The notes under the pieces are model-generated. The model was not told the origin of the DNA. It worked only from the letters and a program-made list of their open reading frames with translations, and ran no database searches. DNA of 13,981 bases from an uncultured Lachnospiraceae bacterium (lineage in GTDB: Bacteria; Bacillota; Clostridia; Lachnospirales; Lachnospiraceae): NCBI GenBank assembly GCA_910586095.1, contig CAJUHQ010000091.1, positions 1-13,981 on the forward strand. The letters are read 5' to 3'. The first letter of the stretch is position 1. Each line of letters begins with the position of its first letter. This document shows positions 1-5,950 of this stretch, one piece after another. The translations under genes and the position numbers were made by a program.

Positions 1-145
1 TTTATTCTGTGTTATAATTTGTTACAGGTTTTTCTTTCCCTCATTTTTGCCCTTATGAGGGTTCGTAACATGAGGGAAAAGGATATAACACAAGGGCAAA
101 CTCACTTGCTATAAATTTAGCATTTTCAAGGGTTTGCGGACTTTT
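1..145. repeat. Dense inverted-repeat element, possible structured RNA or mobile-element end
   Basis: Several segments are complementary: TGTGTTATA (8-16) with TATAACACA (84-92); TGTTAC (20-25) with GTAACA (65-70); CCCTCAT (38-44) with ATGAGGG (55-61). These three nest. Competing with them, TTTCCCTCAT (35-44) also pairs with ATGAGGGAAA (70-79), and TTTGCCCTT (46-54), which is the loop of the inner hairpin, pairs with AAGGGCAAA (92-100). That last pairing would form a pseudoknot. Further on, GCAAAC (96-101) can pair with GTTTGC (132-137), followed by a short T run at 142-146. I do not recognise the family. The window starts here, so the left boundary is unknown. It could be a structured RNA, the end of a mobile element, or decayed repeats. 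Confidence 0.5.
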
Positions 146-548
146 TGGAGATAAGATATAACAGTTATTAAATGCTATAAAAAGTGTCTTATCAGAATTT
201 GAATTTGCAAAGCTGGTACGTAAGTGCGAATATAGTAATTATGTGTAGCAATAGGCATTGTACTTTACGTTTTATATAGTAGGAATTTTTGAATAGAGAG
301 TTACATATTGCTGATAAAATGGGAAAAGTATGTAGTTAAAAATAACAAAAAGCATGTGGCAGAGATTTTGAAAAAGTTTCTTTGACAAAAAGGAGAAAAA
401 AATAGAGTCAATATATGCATATTCTATATTCTTAGTACCCCTTGTCTACTGAGAATATATTTATAAGTTGTATAAAGAAAAACAGTTGGTAAAAAACATA
501 TATTTTAATGAGCAAGCAAGGTGAATCATTACAGTTTATGAGGGATAG
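146..548. other. AT-rich non-coding stretch upstream of the guanylate-kinase-like gene
   Basis: I see no credible coding frame here. The stretch contains a small ATAAC-A-GTTAT palindrome at 158-168 and a TTGACA hexamer at 382-387 that lacks a well-placed -10 box. The strong hairpin at 425-459 is listed separately. The last bases, GAGGG at 540-544, are the ribosome binding site of the following gene. Confidence 0.5.
425..459 (+). promoter_or_regulatory. 13-bp hairpin in the leader of the guanylate-kinase-like gene
   Basis: TATATTCTTAGTA at 425-437 pairs with TACTGAGAATATA at 447-459. There is a single G-T wobble (433/451) and the 9-base loop is CCCCTTGTC. No T run follows, so it does not look like a terminator. 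It lies 90 bp upstream of the start codon. It may be an RNA leader hairpin or a DNA operator; the sequence does not decide which. Confidence 0.4.
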
Positions 549-1139
549 ATGGGAAAAATTTTTTGTATTATTGGAAAGAGTTCATCAGGAAAGGACACGA
601 TTTATAAAAAATTATTGGCGTATCATGAGCTTCATTTAAAGAGAATTGTTTTATATACAACGCGTCCAATACGCTTTGGCGAACAGGAGGGAATAGAATA
701 TCATTTTACTACCATAGACAAACTTGAAAAATTCAAGGAAGAGCACAAAGTGATAGAATGTTGTTCATATCAGACAGTATATGGTGAATGGCACTATTTT
801 ATGGCACAAGATAGTCAAATCGACTTAGAGAAATATGATTATATAGTTATAGGAACGTTGGAATCATACACAAAGATACGAGATTATTTTGGTGAAAATA
901 AGGTACTTCCTATATATATTATGTTGGAAGATGGAGAGCGCTTAGGACGTGCGCTAAAGCGTGAGAAAAAGCAAAAGGAACCTAAATATGAGGAGATGTG
1001 TCGGCGTTTTCTTGCAGATTCAAGAGATTTTTCAAAAGAAAAGCTTGCGTATGCGGGAATTGATCGCTCTTTTTATAATGGAAATCTCAAAGATTGTCTC
1101 AAGGAAGTGGTGGCATATATTCGTTCTTTTCAACAGTAA
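549..1139 (+). CDS. Guanylate-kinase-like nucleotide kinase
   Basis: The 196-residue protein has the fold signature of guanylate kinases, soluble enzymes that phosphorylate GMP to GDP with ATP. The P-loop GKSSSGKDT is at residues 9-17. The nucleotide-binding TTRP-x-R motif is at 37-42, followed by GEQEG (44-48) and YHF (51-53), which correspond to the family's TTRxPRxGExxGxDYxF block. Length fits the family (about 190-210). Oddities: Asp16 replaces the usual Ser/Thr after the P-loop Lys, and the basic lid region (134-142) is very Lys-rich. The start ATG has GAGGG four bases upstream; a nearby ATG at 538 is out of frame. It is a single-gene unit followed by a terminator at 1207-1239. A housekeeping gmk may exist elsewhere, so the true substrate (GMP, dGMP or another NMP) is not certain. 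Confidence 0.8.
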   Translation: MGKIFCIIGKSSSGKDTIYKKLLAYHELHLKRIVLYTTRPIRFGEQEGIEYHFTTIDKLEKFKEEHKVIECCSYQTVYGEWHYFMAQDSQIDLEKYDYIVIGTLESYTKIRDYFGENKVLPIYIMLEDGERLGRALKREKKQKEPKYEEMCRRFLADSRDFSKEKLAYAGIDRSFYNGNLKDCLKEVVAYIRSFQQ

Positions 1140-1206
1140 CTACATTGCTTATGGATTTCGCTATTTCTTTGTATGGATAATTACAAGCTTTTATGCTATT
1201 GATAAT

Positions 1207-1239
1207 GTGAAAAAAGTTTGCATAGCAGACTTTTTTCAC
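1207..1239 (+). terminator. Terminator of the guanylate-kinase-like gene
   Basis: GTGAAAAAAGTTTGC (1207-1221) pairs with the arm at 1225-1239 over 15 bp with one G-T wobble and a 3-base loop (ATA). Read as a Rho-independent terminator, the GC-containing core AGTTTGC/GCAGACT is followed directly by six T (1231-1236), which also pair back to six A. It starts 67 bp after the kinase stop codon and may work in both directions. Confidence 0.75.
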
Positions 1240-1348
1240 GCTCATGATTTGAGTTGCTGCGCAGCGTCAAAATGTTGGTTAGAATGAAAAGTACTTCTAA
1301 TCGCTTGCAGCAAGAAAAAAGCGCTATGTTTCACGCCAGAGATTTGAG
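1234..1348. repeat. Direct repeat pair TTTCACGC-N4-GATTTGAG
   Basis: Copy 1 is TTTCACGC (1234-1241), four bases, GATTTGAG (1246-1253). Copy 2 is the same two blocks at 1329-1336 and 1341-1348, again with a 4-base gap. A partial third copy, CTAAGTTTCACG at 1664-1675, matches copy 2's flank CTATGTTTCACG (1324-1335) at 11 of 12 bases. An ATCGCTT block lies 19-24 bp before it in both cases (1300-1306 and 1645-1651). This suggests related copies of a short intergenic repeat. Confidence 0.5.
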
Positions 1349-1414
1349 AGTAACACATAAATCTTTCATTTATTTTTAGATGATTTTTTGAGAGTACAAC
1401 AAAGAAACTAAGTG

Positions 1415-1451
1415 CAGAACAGATAAAAAAAAGATATCTGTTCTGTTTTTT
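1415..1451 (+). terminator. Rho-independent terminator
   Basis: CAGAACAGATA (1415-1425) pairs perfectly with TATCTGTTCTG (1435-1445) over an A-rich 9-base loop and is followed by six T (1446-1451). This is a textbook plus-strand terminator. It lies 176 bp after the first terminator with no recognisable gene between them, so the RNA it ends is not obvious. Confidence 0.75.
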
Positions 1452-1679
1452 ATGCATACGGATGCGGAAACAAAATTGTACCCTGTCTTTTTAAAGGTTT
1501 CATTAGTGGCTATATTGAAATATACCTTAACGGCGTAAGTGGTGTTGCGTTACTATTCTGTTTTGATTGTGGTATTGATTGTTTACAAACTGGAATGGAT
1601 TTCCTTTATTGCCATGTGATTTGATCTAAATGCCTCTAAATGAGATCGCTTCACAAAGAAATACTAAGTTTCACGTCCC

Positions 1680-1704
1680 AAAACGCCAAAAACCAGGCGT
1701 TTTT
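1680..1704. terminator. Terminator-like hairpin within a repeat
   Basis: AAAACGCC (1680-1687) pairs with GGCGTTTT (1696-1703) over the loop AAAAACCA. Five T (1700-1704) complete a terminator-like shape on the plus strand, and the minus strand also reads GGCG followed by four T. The hairpin sits between a TTTCACG block (1669-1675) and a GATGGGAGTCAG block (1728-1739), so it may be part of a repeat element and not a gene terminator. Confidence 0.45.
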
Positions 1705-1981
1705 CAGCTTGATTTAAAAGACCACAGATGGGAGTCAGTGGCAGAGGGCGATTTTTATAGTATGAGAAACAGAGGATTGTAAGATTGCAAGACAGACAAG
1801 AAGTTGTTTTTTGATTGTTTTTGCGACTAGGATGCCAACTGCATATAATGTGTGAGATGCTACTGTTTTTACGTATTTCCAAAATAAATATATGGATAGT
1901 AGAATGTTATTGTATATATAATATAAGGGGTTTGTTATTTTGGGGAAAATGGCTCTAGATTGCGTGATTCTAGGGAAGCGC

Positions 1982-2010
1982 TTGCACTTCTATAGATGCT
2001 ATGATATATT
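1982..2010 (+). promoter_or_regulatory. Sigma-70-type promoter of the siroheme operon
   Basis: TTGCAC (1982-1987) and TATATT (2005-2010) are 17 bp apart, matching the housekeeping consensus well. Transcription would start near 2016-2018, giving a leader of about 97 bases before the ATG at 2114. A CTAGA/TCTAG inverted pair (1955-1959 and 1969-1973) lies just upstream of the -35 box and could be an operator. A weaker alternative -10, TATAAT, is present at 1917-1922. Confidence 0.65.
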
Positions 2011-2113
2011 AAATTTACAATAGAGATCGTTTAACAGTTCAAAATGAAAGGGATTTTGTGACAGAGAGATTGTTAAAACAGCCTTTTAGAGCTTATAAAG
2101 GAGGATATGTTAG

Positions 2114-4699
2114 ATGAAATTATTGATTATCGGCGGTGTAGCAGCAGGCACAAAGGCGGCAGCTAAGTTCAAACGAGTAAATCCTAATGCAGAAGTGACA
2201 ATTGTCACAAAGGGAAAGGATATTTCCTATGCAGGATGTGGATTGCCTTACTATGTGGGAGGAGCTATTCAGGATCGCGAGCAATTAATTGTTAATACCC
2301 CAGAAAAATATAGTGCATTAACAGGAGCAATGGTCTATACACAGCGTGAAGTAGTGGCATTAAACCCTACAGAAAAAAAGGCTACTGCAAAGAATATTCG
2401 TACAGGAGCAGACGAAATATATGAATATGATGCTTGTATTATAGCAGTAGGTGCATCACCGATTGTTCCGCCATTGCCAGGATTGAATCTCCCAGGGGTT
2501 TTTGTGATGAGAACTCCTGATGATGCTATTGAAACACGAAATTACATTGCCAGAGATGGCGTAAAACGTGCGGTAGTAGTAGGAGGTGGCTTCATTGGTT
2601 TAGAAGTGGCTGAGAATCTGATGGAAAAAGGATTGTCTGTGACTGTAATTGATATGGCATCTCAGATTATGCCAGGATTTGATAAAGAGATGTCTGACTA
2701 CACCGTACGTCATTTGGGTAAAAAAGGAATTAAAGTACTAACTTCCACAAAATTAGAAGCAGTGACAGGAAATGAGAGAGTAGAAGGGGTACAAACAGAT
2801 CAAGGATTACTGCCAGCGGATGTGGTTATTTTGTCTATTGGTATCCGACCCAATACGGCATTTTTACAAGATACAGGGATTGAGTTACATAAGGGTACGA
2901 TTTTAGTGAATGATAAAATGGCAACCAATGTCGCAGATGTCTATGCGGCGGGAGATTGTGCTATGGTAAGAAATCGTCTTACAGGAGAAAGACAGTGGTC
3001 GCCTATGGGGTCTTCTGCCAATATGGAAGGGCGTACATTAGCTCTTGTTTTAGGAGACAGGGATGTGTCTTACCCTGGAGTACTTGGAACGGGTGTAGTC
3101 AAGTTACCTGGTCTTTCTGGAGGTAGAACAGGACTTTCTGAGGAGCAAGCAAAGGCAGCAGGATACACGCCAATTTGTGTGTTGGCAGTGACAGACGATA
3201 AGGCACATTACTATCCAGACAGTGCATGGTTTGCGATTAAGTTGGTGGCAGATTCTGCTACACACAAATTGTTAGGGGCACAAGTATTAGGTCCTGGTGC
3301 AGTGGATAAGGTGACAGATATTGCAGTGATGGCAGTGACAATGGGGGCAACTCTAGAACAGATGACTTGTTTGGATTTATCATATGCACCTCCTTTTTCT
3401 ACAGCGATTCATCCGTTTGTTCAAGCAGTGCACATGCTCCTGAATAAAATTCATGGTGATTTGGATAGTTTCACTCCTTCAGAATATTTGGCAGGTGCGG
3501 CGGAAGGATATCGCGTGATTGATGTTGCTCCTGCAGGACCTACAATTGCAGGCGCAACTTATGTAGATTTGTTAAAAGTAAAAGGAGAGGTTCCAGGGCT
3601 GGCAAAGGATGAAAAACTATTGCTTGTCTGTGCAAAGGGTAAGAGAGCGTATCTGTTGCAAAATAGACTCAAACGGTATGGTTATACCAATACAAAGGTG
3701 TTAGAAGGAGCATCATTTTTTAATGTAGTAAAGGTGGAGAAAGCACAAGAATGTGTGACTATTCCTATGGAGGAGATTACTAGAGTAAAAGCGCTAGGCT
3801 GCTTGCATAATAAGGGAACAAATAATTTTAATGTTCGAGTAATTACCAGAAATGGAAAGATCACTGCGGCAGAAAGTAAGAAGATCGCTGAGGCAGCAGA
3901 GAAATTTGGCAGTGGCGATGTAGTTATGACAACTCGATTGACACTCGAAATTGTTGGGGTACCATTTGAAAAGATAGAGGATTTAAGGGCATTTTTGGCA
4001 GAGGAAGGATTAGAAACAGGAGGAACTGGATCAAAAGTGCGACCAGTGGTCGCTTGTAAGGGAACGACTTGCCAATATGGATTGCTCGATTCGTATCATC
4101 TGTCAGAGGTCATACATGAACGGTTTTTTCATGGTTATGCATCAGTAAAACTGCCTCATAAATTTAAGATTGCTGTAGGTGGTTGTCCTAACAACTGTGT
4201 AAAACCTGATTTGAATGATTTTGGTATTGTGGGGCAGAAAGTGCCAGTAGTAGATTTAGAAAAATGTCGCGGCTGTGGAAAATGTCAAGTTTCGATGGCT
4301 TGTCCAATAGGCGCTTCTCAAGTGGTGGATGGTAAATTGGTCATTGATCCAGATCAGTGCAACAATTGCGGCCGTTGTGTAGGAAAATGCCCATTTAAGG
4401 CGGCTGAGGAGAGTACTTATGGGTATCGTGTCTATATCGGCGGACGCTGGGGAAAGAAAGTTGCCCAGGGAAAGAAGTTGGATAAAGTATTTTTAAGTGA
4501 AGAGGAAGTTCTTTCTGTTCTAGAGAAGGCAATTTTACTTTTTAGAGAGCAAGGAAAGACAGGAGAGCGCTTTGCAGATACAGTGAACAGACTAGGATTT
4601 GAAAATGTACAAAATCAGTTGATGTCTGATGAATTATTGGAACGCAAGGAAGACATTATCGGCGCACAACTGCATATGAAAGGTGGTGCGACTTGTTAA
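2114..4699 (+). CDS. CoA-disulfide-reductase / rhodanese / siroheme sulfite-nitrite reductase / ferredoxin fusion
   Basis: This 861-residue cytoplasmic redox enzyme has four parts. Residues 1-445 match CoA-disulfide-reductase flavoproteins: FAD motif GGVAAG near the N-terminus, redox Cys42 in AGCGLPYYVGG, NAD(P) motif GGGFIG (157-162), second FAD motif YAAGD (277-281), and YAPPFS (424-429). Residues about 455-540 form a rhodanese domain with Cys506 in the active-site loop. About 575-635 is a nitrite/sulfite reductase half-domain. Cys648, 653, 691 and 695 form the siroheme-[4Fe-4S] site. A ferredoxin insert binds two [4Fe-4S] clusters (Cys718/721/724/730 and 749/752/755/759), and the reductase fold then resumes (770-830). 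I infer NAD(P)H electrons pass from flavin to clusters to siroheme, reducing sulfite, nitrite or a sulfur species. AAAGGAGG lies 9 bases before the ATG. The six genes behind it make its cofactor. The substrate is not proven. Confidence 0.85.
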   Translation: MKLLIIGGVAAGTKAAAKFKRVNPNAEVTIVTKGKDISYAGCGLPYYVGGAIQDREQLIVNTPEKYSALTGAMVYTQREVVALNPTEKKATAKNIRTGADEIYEYDACIIAVGASPIVPPLPGLNLPGVFVMRTPDDAIETRNYIARDGVKRAVVVGGGFIGLEVAENLMEKGLSVTVIDMASQIMPGFDKEMSDYTVRHLGKKGIKVLTSTKLEAVTGNERVEGVQTDQGLLPADVVILSIGIRPNTAFLQDTGIELHKGTILVNDKMATNVADVYAAGDCAMVRNRLTGERQWSPMGSSANMEGRTLALVLGDRDVSYPGVLGTGVVKLPGLSGGRTGLSEEQAKAAGYTPICVLAVTDDKAHYYPDSAWFAIKLVADSATHKLLGAQVLGPGAVDKVTDIAVMAVTMGATLEQMTCLDLSYAPPFSTAIHPFVQAVHMLLNKIHGDLDSFTPSEYLAGAAEGYRVIDVAPAGPTIAGATYVDLLKVKGEVPGLAKDEKLLLVCAKGKRAYLLQNRLKRYGYTNTKVLEGASFFNVVKVEKAQECVTIPMEEITRVKALGCLHNKGTNNFNVRVITRNGKITAAESKKIAEAAEKFGSGDVVMTTRLTLEIVGVPFEKIEDLRAFLAEEGLETGGTGSKVRPVVACKGTTCQYGLLDSYHLSEVIHERFFHGYASVKLPHKFKIAVGGCPNNCVKPDLNDFGIVGQKVPVVDLEKCRGCGKCQVSMACPIGASQVVDGKLVIDPDQCNNCGRCVGKCPFKAAEESTYGYRVYIGGRWGKKVAQGKKLDKVFLSEEEVLSVLEKAILLFREQGKTGERFADTVNRLGFENVQNQLMSDELLERKEDIIGAQLHMKGGATC

Positions 4700-4704
4700 G
4701 TCGC
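4688..4704 (+). promoter_or_regulatory. Hairpin across the stop codon of the reductase gene
   Basis: GCGACTT (4688-4694) pairs with AAGTCGC (4698-4704) over the 3-base loop GTT, and the 3' arm includes the TAA stop. GTCGCGAC (4700-4707) is also self-complementary. There is no T run, so it is not a classic terminator. It could stabilise the upstream message or set the ratio between the reductase and the biosynthetic genes. The function is inferred. Confidence 0.35.
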
Positions 4705-4791
4705 GACATAAAGATAGAAAACTACAAATTGACTATTGATGGTGGTGCAGACGGCTACATGGGTGTTTAGAAACAATAAGAAAGGCTAATT

Positions 4792-5931
4792 ATGGAGTGT
4801 ATCAGTATCAGTCATAAGACGGCCAAAGCGACACAGAGACAACGATATTTTATTGCAAAAGAGGAGGCAGTTCCTCTTTTGCAGGAAGTTATGAAAATAG
4901 ACGGGGTGGAGCAATGTGTCCTTTTGTCTACCTGTAATCGCACAGAGTTATATGTACAAGGAGAGCGAAATCTTTTTGGAAAGCTAGAACAAATATTAGC
5001 GAACAGTGCAGATGATAGTGTAGAGTGGGTTCGCAGTTTAGATAGACGTTATCAAGGCCAAAAAGCGATACGCCATCTTTTCTTAGTAACTTGCGGAATG
5101 GACTCTATGGTACTTGGCGAGGACGAGATTCTAGGACAGGTGAAAGAAGCCTATATGCGATCAAAGGAAGCTGGCTGGACAGAGTATGAACTAAATATGG
5201 TTTTTCAGGCGGCATTGGCCTGTGCCAAACGAATAAAAGCGCAGACGATGCTCTCTAAGACATCTATTTCGGTGGCGACTCTGGCCGCCAGAGAAGTGTT
5301 TCGCTTCTCTCTGCCAACAAAGACAGTGCTTTTAATTGGGAGCAGTGGGCAGATGGGAAATATTGTGCTAAAAGATCTTTTAAGTAAAGAAGAACTTACA
5401 ATTCTTGCCACTACCAGAACACATCTTGGGTTGTACCAGAATAATCATTCACAGGTGAAAAATATACCATACCAACAACGGTATAACTATTTGGACGAGG
5501 CAGATGTAATTATATCGGCAACCTCTAGTCCTCATTACACAGTGACAGCAAAGCAGTTGCGGCAAGCCATAACAACACAAAAAGAACGTTTGTTTATTGA
5601 TATATCTATGCCACCAGATATTGATGAAAATATTGGAGGCATGGAACATTGTCATCTCGTATCATTAGACGATATCCATAGATTGGCGCAGGAGAATAAT
5701 CAGTTAAAACAGCAGGCTCTCGAAGATGCACAAGAGATTTTAGAAAAGGAGCTAGATGAACTTTGTAAGATGTTAGCTTTTCATGATTTTATCAAGAGAA
5801 ATGCTTGCTGGAAAGATGTATATATGGAATATTCGGCGGAGAAGTTGATTTATTTGTTGCGCGATGAACTGGATAATGGTTCTTTTGAGGCAGTGTTGAA
5901 AGTATTGGAGAAGAAGATTATAGAAAATTAA
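4792..5931 (+). CDS. hemA: Glutamyl-tRNA reductase
   Basis: HemA reduces glutamyl-tRNA(Glu) to glutamate-1-semialdehyde with NADPH, the first committed step of tetrapyrrole synthesis in the C5 pathway. The N-terminal catalytic domain carries the thioester-forming Cys48 in STCNRTE (46-52) and the hallmark block GMDSMVLGEDEILGQVK (102-118). An NADPH-binding domain begins near residue 177 (LLIGSSGQMGN, 180-190). The C-terminal helical dimerisation region (about 300-379) is short, so the protein is smaller than the E. coli enzyme (about 418) but in the range I expect for clostridial HemA. The binding site is weak (AAGG, 6-9 bases before ATG), which suggests low expression. It follows the reductase by 92 bp and precedes the precorrin-2 dehydrogenase by 19 bp. 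HemL, its partner step, ends the same cluster. Confidence 0.95.
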   Translation: MECISISHKTAKATQRQRYFIAKEEAVPLLQEVMKIDGVEQCVLLSTCNRTELYVQGERNLFGKLEQILANSADDSVEWVRSLDRRYQGQKAIRHLFLVTCGMDSMVLGEDEILGQVKEAYMRSKEAGWTEYELNMVFQAALACAKRIKAQTMLSKTSISVATLAAREVFRFSLPTKTVLLIGSSGQMGNIVLKDLLSKEELTILATTRTHLGLYQNNHSQVKNIPYQQRYNYLDEADVIISATSSPHYTVTAKQLRQAITTQKERLFIDISMPPDIDENIGGMEHCHLVSLDDIHRLAQENNQLKQQALEDAQEILEKELDELCKMLAFHDFIKRNACWKDVYMEYSAEKLIYLLRDELDNGSFEAVLKVLEKKIIEN

Positions 5932-5950
5932 TAGAGGAAGACAAAGCAAA

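Larger units (their letters stand above)
1140..2113. other. Long intergenic region with terminators and degenerate repeats
   Basis: These 974 bp hold no convincing gene. From left to right they contain a terminator (1207-1239), the repeat pair with TTTCACGC cores (1234-1253 and 1329-1348), a palindrome GCTGCGCAGC (1256-1265), and a second terminator (1415-1451). Then come a hairpin with a T run (1680-1704), a GATGGGAGTCAG segment (1728-1739), a CTAGA/TCTAG inverted pair (1955-1959/1969-1973), and the promoter and leader of the siroheme operon. Short frames on the minus strand run across the terminator hairpins and repeats and are judged non-coding. Decayed or mobile intergenic repeats are the best reading. 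Confidence 0.5.

Noticed and set aside
1..145. CRISPR-like or tRNA-like structure
   Set aside because: The repeats are not evenly spaced with unique spacers, and no cloverleaf with a T-loop consensus can be drawn.
382..415. TTGACA as promoter of the guanylate-kinase-like gene
   Set aside because: The -35 box is perfect, but no acceptable -10 lies 16-18 bp downstream; the nearest TATA-like bases are 22-24 bp away.
961..1287. Second plus-strand frame overlapping the kinase gene
   Set aside because: It overlaps the well-supported kinase frame and continues through the terminator at 1207-1239, so it is a shadow.
1242..1457. Minus-strand open frame of 71 codons
   Set aside because: It runs through the terminator hairpin at 1415-1451 and the repeat copies, has no recognisable family feature, and its composition looks like translated AT-rich intergenic DNA.
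1664..1882. Minus-strand open frame of 72 codons
   Set aside because: It covers the hairpin at 1680-1704 and the repeat-like GATGGGAGTCAG segment; it is best explained as a translated intergenic repeat, not a gene.
2011..2113. Cobalamin or other tetrapyrrole-related riboswitch before the operon
   Set aside because: The leader is only about 97 bases and lacks the conserved B12-box and any other named aptamer core that I can recognise.
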